Shown one piece after another: positions 31,419 to 42,391 of a stretch of 64,000 bases of DNA. Source of the DNA: Leptoclinus maculatus (taxonomy: Eukaryota; Chordata; Actinopteri; Perciformes; Stichaeidae); the NCBI GenBank assembly GCA_032191485.1, contig JAVDOI010000003.1, forward strand, positions 806,001 through 870,000, read 5' to 3'. Under the pieces are notes generated by a model. The model worked only from the letters and a program-made list of their open reading frames with translations, had not been told where the DNA came from and made no database searches. A program made the translations under genes and the position numbers. How positions within the stretch are numbered: position 1 is the first letter of the stretch; each line of letters starts with the position of its first letter.

Positions 31419-33540
31419 CAACGGTTATTGAAAGTACCGCAGTATATTAAATGAGTACAGCAAGCGAGGAAGTCCAGTTTGTGTTGGTGGTGGACGGGTC
31501 AAACAAACACAAGACTGGTGTGAAACCTAAAGTAAACATTGTCTATGCTTTATGTTACGTAAGAAAATCAGCTAAAGGTGGTTGTTATTTGTAAGGACAG
31601 TAGTTACGTCGGTACAGTTGTTATGTTACATTAATATTTTTAGACAAACCATGAGCATAGGGTAAAAAATTTGAGAAAAGCCAACATGAAGTGACTTGGG
31701 CTGATGTCACACCTGTAGCTGGGTTAATTTTTGGTTCCTCGTCATAAAACATGATGTTAAACAGACTGACAGGTAACTCGTTGATTGGACAGTTTTGGTG
31801 ATTGTCATCCTGCATCATCAGAACACACGAGGAGAAATCAAATTCCAGAAGTCTATGCAGCACTTTAAGGATTCTGATTCTGATTCTGTTTATTTATGTT
31901 CTTTGGCGTCACAAAGAGCTCACAAAGAAATAAGTGATTATCTGCATTATTAGACATGAATAATGACTAACAGGTAGAGACAGGACTATACAAAAGCCCC
32001 TCTGCCTGCTCCTTGATGACTGGTGCACGGACACGTGCATGAGGCGGCATGAGACAGATACGGGGCTTATTACTGTAGGATCACTGTCACACACTTTAAT
32101 GAACTTAATGAACTGAGTAAGTACACAGAGACGGATACAAGCACAGCAGTTTTAACAGCTTTTGACCTGTGAATCAGGGAAGATGCCAGCGCTGACATGT
32201 ATACGTGTTGATTTTCATGAAACATGGCCTTATACTGATCAATTAATAGAATGCTTCATGAACAGATTTTACAATCAGCAGATGGATTTATTAGTAGTTT
32301 AGTTTTTGAAGTCATGCTAAAATGAAATGTCTGCTATCATAAAATCCTGTGTTTTGTTCACTTGGAAGAGGACCACCGCCCACCTCTTCAAGTGATCTCG
32401 GTTCAGTTGTTTAGCCTGCACCAAGGCTCTATTGACAGCTTTCACACCAGCCCAAACTAACCGTACTAACTGAACAAACAGACTTGATTTTGTTTTAACA
32501 AATCCAAACAGGTTAGGTGTGAAAGCATGCCCTTCGTAAACTCGACAACAACCTACATGCTACTTGGCATAAATTCAAATACGGTTGACAATAATTGAAT
32601 TTCGCAGACAAATTTGTGGTAAATGTTGTGGTAACAAAATCATGAGGGTTTTTGTTAGAGTTGTGGTGCGCTTCTGTGATCTTTATTGTTTGGTGTGAGG
32701 TGGTCATAAAACTCAGTGTGACCAAAGCTATGAGGCTAACGACACATTGTTTTAGACGTGAGAGGATGTCAGACTTTAGTCTTGTAAAAGTCTTTAATAC
32801 CAAACCTGGCTGGACTCACTGTTCACATGTTAGTGCACAACAGACATCAGTGGAAAAACAGTTCAGTACTATAAAATTAAGTTTTGGTTAACCAGTGAAA
32901 AAGTGGAAATTCTAACAGACTAAAGTCTGCATTCAACAGGATTGATATCAACATTTTATTCTGTTTGTGAAGCTCCACTGGAGGAATATACATTATTCTT
33001 CAAAAAGATAGTCTCTCATTTGATGACATCACTTCAGCACATTCATCAGACTTCAGACACCACCTTCTGGCTAAAGGCTTCAAACTACTTTTTTTCCACA
33101 TATGCAGCAGTACCTGGAAACACACTTTGATGTGTAAAATCTTCCACAGTTTAGATACATTTTTAGTGTCAGCAAATCTGGTACATCGGTAACAGATGAC
33201 ATTATGTGTTCTGCACAGCTGTGACAGCTTACTTTGCTGTCATCTGACATATGTGAACAGCTTACAATTCGCCGCAGGATATCAGGGCCAGAGAAGGAGC
33301 CCCAGTTTGAGTTCATCCTGTGGGATTATTTATTGACAGACACCAACCTGGTGCAGCCCCGTCTCTAACTAAATATTATATCCTACTAATTTGTTTGCCA
33401 AATAGAGAAACAAAACTGCTGTCTGCATTAAGTGACAACATTCTTCAAAGAAAGTACGATCTTCTTACCACACGGGAGTCACAGGGGGGAAGACAGGCTA
33501 GATGCAGGCGAGTGAAGCCAAAGCTGAAGTGTCTTAAAAG
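31419..33540. other. Gene-free stretch with minor repeat pieces
   Basis: A (GATTCT)n run lies at 31869-31889. A piece with GAACTAACCGTACTAACTGAACAAAC and TCGGTTCAGTTGTTT at about 32390-32530 resembles a fish MITE around a pyrimidine-rich target. GGACGGGTCAAACAAACACAAGAC at 31493-31516 belongs to the family at 17440. No gene was found. Confidence 0.4.
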
Positions 33541-33544
33541 CTGC

Positions 33545-34000
33545 ATTCTCTCTAGTGTCCACCAGGGGGCGACTCCTCTGGTTGTATAGAAGTCTATGAG
33601 AAAATGACTCTACTTCTCTCTTGATTTATTACCTCAGTAAACATTGTAAACATGTGTTTATGGTCTCAATCTCTAGTTTCAAGTCTTCTTCAATACAGCA
33701 TGATGTTCATTTAGTACATTATGGTCCATTTAGAGTCAAACAGACCTTAAAGCAGGGGATGCTTTAGGGTGGGCTTACTGTGATTGACAGGTTTGATGTC
33801 GCTACCAGAGCCGTATACGGCGTCTCTACGTCACTCCTATACATTCAAAATATAGTTACTTCCGCAAAAAACAACAACATGGCGACAGCCATAATCCAAA
33901 ATGGCGATGGCGAAATGGGCAAACTCAAGGCTTCAAAACGTCGGTCCACAAAGGGTGACATCACAATAACTACGTCCACTTCTTATATACCGTCTAAGGG
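33545..34000 (+). repeat. Dispersed repeat, GACTCTACTTCTC family, copy 1
   Basis: From GTGTCCACCAGGGGGCGACTC through GAGAAAATGACTCTACTTCTC, TTCAAGTCTTCTTCAATACAG and TGTGATTGACAGG to CTACGTCCACTTCTTATATAC. A second copy in the same orientation is at 61735-62131 and is nearly the same in its first 200 bp. The ATGGCGACAGCC-type codons inside are part of the repeat and not a gene start. Confidence 0.75.
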
Positions 34001-34009
34001 TGGATGGTG

Positions 34010-34115
34010 AGCTACAAAGCACGGTACTGGAGCAGGCCTCACATAGGTAATACACTGTCTTATGCACAAGTATTTCATACAACCCCACTTCAAAACCCAT
34101 GAACTATCGCTTTAA
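34010..34115 (+). repeat. Dispersed repeat fragment (GAACTATCCCTTTAA family)
   Basis: GGTAATACACTGTCTTATGC and CATACAACCCCACTTCAAAAC, then TGAACTATCGCTTTAA, match the end of the 51290-51523 piece. Confidence 0.5.
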
Positions 34116-34827
34116 ATTAATTCTCATCCTAAATACTAGTAATTGCTGACTTATTTCCAGAACCTATCGTGCAATCCCTTTGTAACATCTCCATTAAATT
34201 TGCTCTCTGTGCCTAATTAATCACAGCCACAGCTCTTTGATTATTATAATGATTAAATCATAGGGAAATTAGTGTCTTAGCTAGGGTCAGATGTGAAGAT
34301 CAATATGAGTTTCAGCACCAGCAGAGATGCAGTGAAACTGGGACTGGTTATCCATCTGTAGAACTGCTCCGGTAATATAAACTCAATTTAGGCTTTGTAG
34401 GTGAGCACAAGCTGCTTGCAAAGACTCATCCATCCTTCGACATACTCGTTGCTTGACTCTGGAAGAAGAAGCCCCCACCTCAATATCCAGTGAGTGCTGA
34501 GCTGCGAGGTGATTTAGTTACTGATTCCTTGTCACAGACTAATTTATGGGGCAGCCTTTGGTCTTCCGGGATCCAATCCTCAGCACTGCAACAAACTGCA
34601 GAGGATTTGCATTTAAGTGGATTGTAACAAACTCCCTGTGGTCAGCGTGTGGCCATGTTTGAATGTGGCAATGCAACTTTTACCATCAAACCAAGAAATT
34701 GATTGTTATTCATGAATGATAATCTGTGAACCAGTCTATATGTCAGTCAACATGGCTGATAAAATGCCACAGAGATTGATTTTTGTTGAACATGACTGAG
34801 GATACGTAAAAAACATACTTTATTTAA
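34116..34827. other. Gene-free stretch
   Basis: No gene or element boundary was found. Part (34140-34340) has a moderately AT-rich composition without simple repeats and might be unique host sequence. Confidence 0.45.
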
Positions 34828-35235
34828 CCCAAACCACAATCTTTTCCTCAACTTAATCCTTTAGTGGTGTGGAGTACTGGACTACTTTCACCTCTAGTTT
34901 TAAGACAACGAGGTGAAATTGACGAATGCAAAACTGACTCTGGAGTGTTATGTAGACAACGTATCATCTACAACGGTTCGTATAATCACAAAAAAGTGAC
35001 TCCTCAGTTTTCGTGCGTCTTCCTACGAAAGTCCAGCAACAATTTCTGCTCGTGACATGAGTACAGTCTTTTTAAAATAATCTTGCATCTTCACAGGAAA
35101 CAACTAGTTAGGTTTAGGCAACAAAACTAGATAGTTAGGTTTAGGAAAAGATGGTTGTTTATGTGACATAAGTTGTGTGACAAATAAATCTACGTTGACT
35201 TCTTGTTTCGCACGGGGCATGACAATAGTCTACTG
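34828..35235 (-). repeat. Dispersed repeat, TTCGTAGGAAAAC family, long copy
   Basis: Read on the - strand it has the order CAAACCTAACTA, CTTTCGTAGGAAGACGCACGAAAAC, ACGAACCGTTGTAGATGA. AACCCAAACCACAATCTTTTCC precedes it at the left. The piece ACCAAGCTGCCGTATTTGAGG at 35413-35433 may belong to the same unit, which is then split by the 35433 MITE. Confidence 0.55.
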
Positions 35236-35432
35236 GCTGAAGAGTTTTTCCCTGACCCATTCACCTCCACCTGCCCTGTGTGGTTTTTATACTTCCTGGT
35301 TCATGTTCACGTGGATTATACACAAATTGATTATGTGGGATACCTATGAATTGCACCGCATAAATGAGAGCAACCTGACGTAGAGCATCATAGTTTGAAG
35401 CGTAAGGCCACTGACCAAGCTGCCGTATTTGA

Positions 35433-35667
35433 GGCGTTATTATGAATCCCACTGCTTTTCTTGGCAAGTCCCGCCCTGCATAGCATTCAAGCGCTTGGAT
35501 TGGCCAGGCGTCCATGCTTGCTGAGGCACCTGTAACCTGATTTGTTCAGGTCCTCTGCTCTGACCAATGGGCTACCCTGACCCTAACCACTCGAAGTCTA
35601 TGTCTGGCCTCAACCAGCTACACAGGGCGGGTCTTGACAAGCAATGCAGTAGGATTCATTAATACTA
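35433..35667. mobile_element. MITE with ~40-bp terminal inverted repeats
   Basis: CCACTGCTTTTCTTGGCAAG...CCCGCCCTG at the left is mirrored at the right by CAGGGCGGG...CTTGACAAGCAATGCAGTAGG. The octamers GTATTTGA (35425-35432) and GTATTTGG (35668-35675) differ at one position and fit an 8-bp hAT-type duplication. Removing it joins ACCAAGCTGCC-GTATTTG with GCAAGTTGGGAGTGGGAAC of the surrounding repeat. Confidence 0.65.
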
Positions 35668-35675
35668 GTATTTGG

Positions 35676-36904
35676 CAAGTTGGGAGTGGGAACCTGTTTA
35701 GAGTCACCTTGAATTTATATAACTGTAGTATTATGTAACTCATTTGCAAAAGAATCGAGGGTGTGCAACTTAGTAATGTTGCATTGACGTTGAGTGAGTA
35801 AAATGGAAGTTGTCCCGTATGCTTCGAATGCATCTCTAATACTATGTGAAGGGGAATTGGTCACTCTAGAAATGTAATAGTTGGGGTTCGAGTTTGCTTG
35901 GCTAAATCACATTTACTGTGCAATTAGGGCTAGAAAAAACTATATATCTCTCTTGTTTTGCCAGCATATGATTATTTTTGTTGTAGCTTTAAACATTTTG
36001 GTTTTCTAAATGTATGATTCCAACAGTCAATGGGAGGCTGAATTTTTTTTCTCACTATATTTTTTTCTGATGTAAAGATAACAAGAAGGGCACAGTTTGC
36101 ACTTAACACACGTTCTATTACTATATATTTGTGATTTTCCATATTGTGATATACAAAAAAAATCTCACCAACATTTTAATATTAAAACCATATTGCCCTG
36201 ACTGTAAGTCAGCTTCATTATTATCTACCTACTACCTATAATTAAAAGCAATTCCGTTACAGTGTGAAGTCATTTACATCAACAGCATTGAAGAGCAGAC
36301 TGCAGGGCGGCTGGGTCTTAATGGGTTTAGCCTTGGATGATGAATGAGGCAACAGCTACAGCAGCGTTTGAAGAGACAGAGATACACAGTGAGGCTGCAG
36401 GAGCAGACACAAGTACACTAACATATCCCTGTAATACAGGTGAATACAGGCATTATCTCAAATCTGCTTTGCTATTCAGAGGCAGCCATAGACATCTGAG
36501 GGTTCTCTGGAAATAGAAACCGTTTTTCATTCAGACACTATTCACTGGAGGTGAATACGCTTTGATTACAGCCCCATGTTGTCTCACATACAGTAGACAC
36601 TGAAGATCATGTCTCCCTTTAGCTGGCTGCAGAATTTAGGTTGTGATGGATGGTGTAAATATAAAACTGGATGTCATTAATCTCTTCTGTTGAGATAGAT
36701 CAAATGGAAGGGTGGATAACCGGGTCGCGAACACAGACCTGATTGTTCTGGGAGGGTCGCGACTTGTAACGGTTGAGAACCACTATGGGGACAGTTTACA
36801 TGAATAACAACAATACATTTTCTACTTGGTCCATATGGTATGTAACTATGCATTTTTGTTTTATTCATCCTGAGCCCAAACATGACTTTCTCTGGGTTTT
36901 TACT
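35676..36904. other. Gene-free stretch with a hAT end fragment
   Basis: GGGTCGCGACTTGTAACGG and GTTGAGAACCACTATG near 36754-36786 look like the end of a hAT element. Otherwise no gene or repeat boundary is clear. Confidence 0.4.
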
Positions 36905-37045
36905 GGGGATGCACCAAACCAACTTTTCCAGTCCTGATAGCTATACTTGGGCTTTGGGGTATCAGGCAATAACAAGTATCGAACGGATGCCAGTGTTGTA
37001 TTATTGGCTGCAATTTTCCGCTCCTCCTTGACCTTTACACCTTAG
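36905..37045 (+). repeat. hAT-type MITE end (GGGATGCACC family)
   Basis: GGGGATGCACCAAACC followed by CTTGGGCTTTGGGGTATCAGG and TGCCAGTGTTGTATTATTGGC matches an abundant fish element whose ends are GGGATGCACCGA-like. The partner end is not seen. Confidence 0.5.
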
Positions 37046-37049
37046 GACC

Positions 37050-37425
37050 CTTAGACGGGCAAGAAAAAGTGTGGCCGACCCCTCCCACCCTGGACACAAA
37101 CTGTTTGAGTCCCTTCCTTCTGGCAGTAGGCCATTAGAACCTAAACCTGTGCTCATCGACAAGGTCCGGGACCCTCACAGACCATCAGGAGGAGAATCAT
37201 TTACACATCCCTGCACACTTTATATACAAACATTAATAACAGATGGATTTTAATGCTTTCTTATATATTTGCTTGTTTTTCATACTCTATTGTAAATTTC
37301 TATATATTTTTTTATTTTCAATCATGTTTTTGTGCTGTGTTTACTGAAATGCCCGATTCACCAAGTCAAATTCCTTGCATGTGCAAACATAGTTGGCAAT
37401 AAACTTTTTCTGATTGTGATTAATA
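37050..37425 (+). pseudogene. 3' end of a LINE (RT C-terminal codons and tail)
   Basis: The frame at 37071-37253 reads ADPSHPGHKLFESLPSGSR and later DKVRDPHR, the C-terminal region of a LINE reverse-transcriptase protein, where HPGHxLFxxLPSG is typical. It is followed by an AT-rich 3' UTR and an end of CAATAAACTTTTTCTGATTGTGATT. The rest of the element is absent, as expected for a severely 5'-truncated insertion. The family was not determined. Confidence 0.6.
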
Positions 37426-37543
37426 ATCTGTATGCCTCACTGTGTGGAAGACACTGGAATCCTTCTTTCATGTGGAAGACAACGTAAGGCTTGACTTTGA
37501 AACATTACGCTGCTTTTTACCATGTTAATAATCATGTTCATTT

Positions 37544-38478
37544 TGTTGGGGCAAAGTATAAACAGGAGCCACTAACGCTGGACTGGTTTGTTGACTAGTT
37601 ACTGCGCATGTGCGCCAAAAATAAGTTCGCTGAATTCAGGTTTCAAAATAAAACATGTATTTAATAACAAATGCAATCTGAATTAACTATCGATAGTAAA
37701 ATGCTCTCGAGAACAGCTTTCACACACACTCCAAACAGGAAGCTTGTTACCTGAAGGACGAAATGTGATGAAGAGACTGAAATAAACATTTGAATCTCCT
37801 TTCATAGTCCGTAAAATATCTGTCTCAAATCCTATTGGCTAAATCCAGCTGACTCCTCCTAGCCTTAGTCAGCTGACTCCCTCAAACAAAGCTCTTTATA
37901 CTGCAGAAAAGACAGGGGGGTCAAATCGTCATAAAAACTGCAGGTGAGCCAATCGGTGTTACTCAAACATTTGATCATCTTGGCCACTGTCCTGAACCAA
38001 TCGATGCCTGACAACCATTTGGCTGTAATCCGACTCCTCTCTGCTTCTTCTGTAGCCTTCACAGCTGGAGACGTCCTTTGAAGCTCATCTCTGCATTGTC
38101 CTCTCCGCATTCCTGCTGCCTTTTATGACTCTCTGTCTTCCTGTCTCCAATGCTCCTCACTACATGTCCCTGAATCTGACCCTATCTGACCCTTCTTACA
38201 GTGTTCAATACTTCAGTGTTTAATACTTTTATGGCTTATACATATGGCTTAATACATTCAATGTGTCAATATACTGTAATATATAATATCCTCTATCTGT
38301 AAACCTCCTGTAAACATAATACATCTCATAGATAAATATATTGCAACTCTTTAACCCATGGTAACATTCTTATTATTTTGACACTTCTATTCACCATAAG
38401 AGGTGCTAATCATCATACTAAACTAATTCTAATACTAAAATCCCACTAATTCTATACTTAATACTGAAATCCTCCACA
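37544..38478 (-). repeat. 3' LTR of the retrovirus-like element
   Basis: It appears identical over 935 bp to 41453-42387, at an offset of exactly 3909. The TATA box equivalent is at 37894-37900. Confidence 0.85.
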
Positions 38479-38480
38479 AA

Positions 38481-38488
38481 TCCCCCCT
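38481..38488 (-). other. Polypurine tract
   Basis: AGGGGGGA on the - strand, two bases before the 3' LTR, is a standard plus-strand primer position and supports the - orientation. Confidence 0.6.
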
Positions 38489-38977
38489 AACACACTCTTC
38501 AGAGTGTGTTACCTTTATGGTCTAAGAGTGAGTTTCCCCAACTAAACAGTCAATCATCAGTCGTTAAAATTCATCCTCATCATCTATACCTAACCAATTT
38601 CCCTACATCTTTGTCTCACTAAGCACAGTATCAATTAACCCCTGTAAAAGTCTACGAATACAACGGCATCAACAGAGGACAAGGATTGTAGCTGATGTGA
38701 GCGGCTCTTGTCGTGATGCTGGTTGGACCAGGTGGTAGGCGCATATGGTAGAGGACTGCTTCAGGATTCATCCTGTACAATGAGGAATAGAAAGAACAAT
38801 TTCTGAGAAGCTTTGTCTGCTCACTTAACAAAAATTATACTTAATTCAATGTATCTTTAAATCCCAATTTTACCCTATAAAAACAAAAAAATCCCAAAAC
38901 AAACTGACAAAACAATATACAGTCAATTTTTCAAAATTTCAATATCTCACCGGATGTTTTCAGAAGTCCATCTGGAC

Positions 38978-39214
38978 TCAATCAGGTCCTCCAGAATCCC
39001 AGTGAAGATGATCAGGAACTGTGTTGTTCAGAATGAAAGTACTACAAGCAAATCCAAACATTTTGCACACTGCTAAAATCATATTTAATGCCATTCTGTT
39101 CTGCAAGGCCATTAAACTAGTCTTATCTACCCGCTCATGAAGTCCCACTATGGCATCACGAGTGAAGTTTATAAAATGCTGCTGGTTACAGTAAATGTAA
39201 TTAATCCAATCCAC
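38978..39214 (-). pseudogene. Retroviral env transmembrane-subunit fragment
   Basis: About 78 codons on the - strand carry the end of a heptad-like segment, an LQNR motif and then C-X6-C followed by Ser and an NNT glycosylation site. Retroviral Env transmembrane subunits of the gamma type have C-X6-CC here, so the third Cys is replaced. The frame ends soon after, with no membrane anchor, and no surface subunit is seen upstream. It is a broken piece of an old envelope gene in the internal region, close to the polypurine tract where env belongs. Function as an envelope protein can be excluded from what is present. Confidence 0.65.
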
Positions 39215-39539
39215 ATCTTTATTGATTGTCGACCATCAAAAAAAATGCTGATTCGAAACCGGCTCCTACTTGATTTCTAGCTTTAAATTCATTAAGCACC
39301 CCCCTTGGTACCCTTATGTCATCTATGTAAACTTCTCTAAAATGGATCTCTCATGGTCCAGTCCAACTTGTTGGCACCTATGGACCTCATCCACAGCCAG
39401 CTACCTGGTAATACAATAGGAGACTGCTTTCTCCTGTCAGCAGCTGCCTCTATGTTCATCACCTGTGAAAATAAAACTCAAAACATGTTAGTTAACGTCT
39501 TTGTATCTCTTATTGGTCAGCACCAAACAAACGAAAGTC

Positions 39540-39860
39540 TAAATGTTAAATCAAAATTAATGAAAATTGTGAACTAAAATTAAAATAAAAAATTACAAAT
39601 GTCGGATCAAAATCAACTATGCCAGTTAAAATATTGAATCAAAATAAACAACTGTAGGATACCAATTGAATTAAAACTGGAGGTTAAAATATTGGATCAA
39701 ACTAAACTTACTAAACTAAAGTTGAACTTTTGAATTGAAACTAAAATGAATAATTTAAGTTACAATTAATATTACCAATGGCTATTAAAATACTGAATCA
39801 AAACTAAGAGCAACAATCTAAGTAAATGCAAATTAAAATATAGAGTCCAAAACAATGATA
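39540..39860. repeat. AT-rich degenerate repeat inside the LTR element
   Basis: Variants of AAAATATTGAATCAAAAT recur near 39601, 39629, 39690 and 39785 at irregular spacing, in a tract of A-rich + strand. No coding is present. Confidence 0.5.
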
Positions 39861-41333
39861 TCACAAGTTTATCACCAAAAACTCACCTTATTGTAATTTA
39901 TCTATCAATCTACTGGATGACTAAGTATTTGGTAGTCCTAAAGTAATTACTCCTTCAAATAATAGGTGGTGAAACGTTCTGTAGTTCTATAATTATTTCA
40001 CCTCTAGGTTTTCTGGGTAGTGGAGTTTACTGTAATTATCATGCAATTACACCTCCAAACCGCTAGATGTCGAAGTTATCTTCTTCTTCTTCTATGGTGT
40101 TTTCCTCAAAAAACTGGCGCGAAAACGAACAAAGAAGCTAATGCTATTAGCGGCTATTGTTATTAGCTTGAGCTACACGGCAAAACGTATCTTCAGCACA
40201 CACAAAGCACCGTAGTCTCAACTCTTACAATATGCCACATTCACACACCTTCTCAAACTAGTCCTGGCCGTGGCTTCTCACCACCATACCAGATATTATA
40301 ATCAATAGTCTCCTCTTCTCGATCTAAGGTAGCACCAGAACTGCAATCAGTCTCCAGCTTACCATATCATTCACACAACACAATGCTATCTCAGCACTGC
40401 AACCCAATGCAACGACTAAATACACAGTTTCATGTATTATTTCCCCTTTAGGTTTTATCATAACGTAGCAGCCAGTCTCTTCGATTTAAGTAGTTTAACG
40501 CCTGTTCACTAGACCCAAAAAACGAGCAAAACAGTTCGCAGTTCGCCTAGCTCAACACTAAACCCACGAAGTCTTAACTACGCCTTCCAGTTCGCCATAG
40601 CTTACAAACTCTCTGCTACTCTTCTAAGAGATCAACCCCACGTTAGCCACCCCTAATTGTCTAAGATACACAGTTAGTACCATGCACTATTTCCCATCAT
40701 TACAATTAACTTAACGTAGCGGCCAGCCTCTGCAGCAGTTTAAGCGCATGTTCACCGGACCTGAACCACGTGCACGTCCATGCATCATAAATTCAGTATC
40801 GTCCAATTACACACCCTGTACAACCCGAGATCTTAGCCCCACAAATCTATAATTTATTCCCTCCCACTTAAGAGTCATCAGTTCTTTAAGCCTAAACCTA
40901 CCCAGCAAATCACGAGGGGACCGTCGCCTTGTCCTCATGTACCTCTGAAACACAAATTTAGTCTGCCTGAAGAACCAAAGCCCAGAACTTCGACCGCTCT
41001 CACGCTTCTTTCTAGCTGCTTAGTTCCAATAGCTAATACTTATAGCGTGATCAATGCTACTTCATCCCCCTCTCCCGGGGTTACCTGCAAATCAGGCCTC
41101 ACCGGTAGGATTTCACAACAAAGAACAACGTGTAATCAAAGCACACATATGTTCCTAATTCAGCTTGCAGATGCTATTCATACAGAGTTACAACCACTTT
41201 AAATTTCAAATCAATACAGTTACCAGTTAGCTGCGGTCTCCTCCTCTGTCCAGCTTCCAGTAACATAAATCATGTAGACACTTCCTCCTAAGATTTCCTA
41301 TACTACCTAACAGATTTTTATTAAAACGGCTCT
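39861..41333. other. Non-coding interior of the LTR element
   Basis: No retroviral motif was found on either strand. The part at 40040-40210 (CTTCTTCTTCTTCTATGG, ACTGGCGCGAAAACG, GCTAATGCTATTAGCGGC) looks like a captured unrelated promoter or UTR, which is inference. The rest has many short stops in all frames. Confidence 0.5.
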
Positions 41334-41342
41334 GCTCACCTT
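41334..41342 (-). promoter_or_regulatory. Splice donor in the leader
   Basis: AAG|GTGAGC on the - strand, about 110 bases after the 5' LTR, sits where retroviral leaders carry the major donor. It would allow a spliced RNA reaching the env region. Confidence 0.4.
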
Positions 41343-41431
41343 ATGTTTGCGAGTACTCCGAAAGTGTCTACCCATCTCACGTCATGTCAGCCTTCTCAGA
41401 GTCGAATATTCAAAGCCCCTAATGTCCCTTT

Positions 41432-41449
41432 GTCCCTTCGTGGTTTCCA
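41432..41449 (-). other. Candidate primer-binding site
   Basis: Three bases after the 5' LTR on the - strand comes TGGAAACCACGAAGGGAC, 18 bases beginning TGG as expected for pairing with a tRNA 3' end. I did not assign the tRNA. Confidence 0.5.
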
Positions 41450-41452
41450 AAT

Positions 41453-42387
41453 TGTTGGGGCAAAGTATAAACAGGAGCCACTAACGCTGGACTGGTTTGT
41501 TGACTAGTTACTGCGCATGTGCGCCAAAAATAAGTTCGCTGAATTCAGGTTTCAAAATAAAACATGTATTTAATAACAAATGCAATCTGAATTAACTATC
41601 GATAGTAAAATGCTCTCGAGAACAGCTTTCACACACACTCCAAACAGGAAGCTTGTTACCTGAAGGACGAAATGTGATGAAGAGACTGAAATAAACATTT
41701 GAATCTCCTTTCATAGTCCGTAAAATATCTGTCTCAAATCCTATTGGCTAAATCCAGCTGACTCCTCCTAGCCTTAGTCAGCTGACTCCCTCAAACAAAG
41801 CTCTTTATACTGCAGAAAAGACAGGGGGGTCAAATCGTCATAAAAACTGCAGGTGAGCCAATCGGTGTTACTCAAACATTTGATCATCTTGGCCACTGTC
41901 CTGAACCAATCGATGCCTGACAACCATTTGGCTGTAATCCGACTCCTCTCTGCTTCTTCTGTAGCCTTCACAGCTGGAGACGTCCTTTGAAGCTCATCTC
42001 TGCATTGTCCTCTCCGCATTCCTGCTGCCTTTTATGACTCTCTGTCTTCCTGTCTCCAATGCTCCTCACTACATGTCCCTGAATCTGACCCTATCTGACC
42101 CTTCTTACAGTGTTCAATACTTCAGTGTTTAATACTTTTATGGCTTATACATATGGCTTAATACATTCAATGTGTCAATATACTGTAATATATAATATCC
42201 TCTATCTGTAAACCTCCTGTAAACATAATACATCTCATAGATAAATATATTGCAACTCTTTAACCCATGGTAACATTCTTATTATTTTGACACTTCTATT
42301 CACCATAAGAGGTGCTAATCATCATACTAAACTAATTCTAATACTAAAATCCCACTAATTCTATACTTAATACTGAAATCCTCCACA
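41453..42387 (-). repeat. 5' LTR of the retrovirus-like element
   Basis: On the - strand it starts TGTGGAGGATTTCAG and ends TTTGCCCCAACA. A TATAAAG box is at 41803-41809, and an ATTAAA polyadenylation-like motif follows some 220 bases further on. The 81-codon open frame inside it occurs identically in both LTRs and is not expected to be a gene. Confidence 0.85.
41803..41809 (-). promoter_or_regulatory. TATA box in the 5' LTR
   Basis: TATAAAG on the - strand lies after GTCTTTTCTGCAG and ahead of an AGCTTTGTTTGAGG segment, a suitable place for the U3-R boundary about 25 bases downstream. Confidence 0.55.
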
Positions 42388-42391
42388 ATTT

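Larger units (their letters stand above)
37544..42387 (-). mobile_element. Young retrovirus-like LTR element lacking gag and pol
   Basis: Two 935-bp direct repeats (37544-38478 and 41453-42387) that I could not tell apart by eye flank 2974 bp. ATTT borders the element at 37540-37543 and 42388-42391. On the - strand the order is 5' LTR, primer-binding-site candidate, splice donor, non-coding sequence, an env transmembrane fragment, polypurine tract, 3' LTR. No gag, protease, reverse transcriptase or integrase coding could be found. The identical LTRs imply recent insertion. It must have been mobilised in trans if it moved in this form. Confidence 0.85.

Noticed and set aside
33780..34010. Frame with ATGGCGACAGCC, like a host start codon
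   Set aside because: The same sequence recurs at 61934-62188 as part of a dispersed repeat.
37865..38110. 81-codon open frame, repeated identically at 41774-42019
   Set aside because: Both copies lie inside the two identical LTRs; duplication follows from the LTR structure, and the frame has no protein motif.
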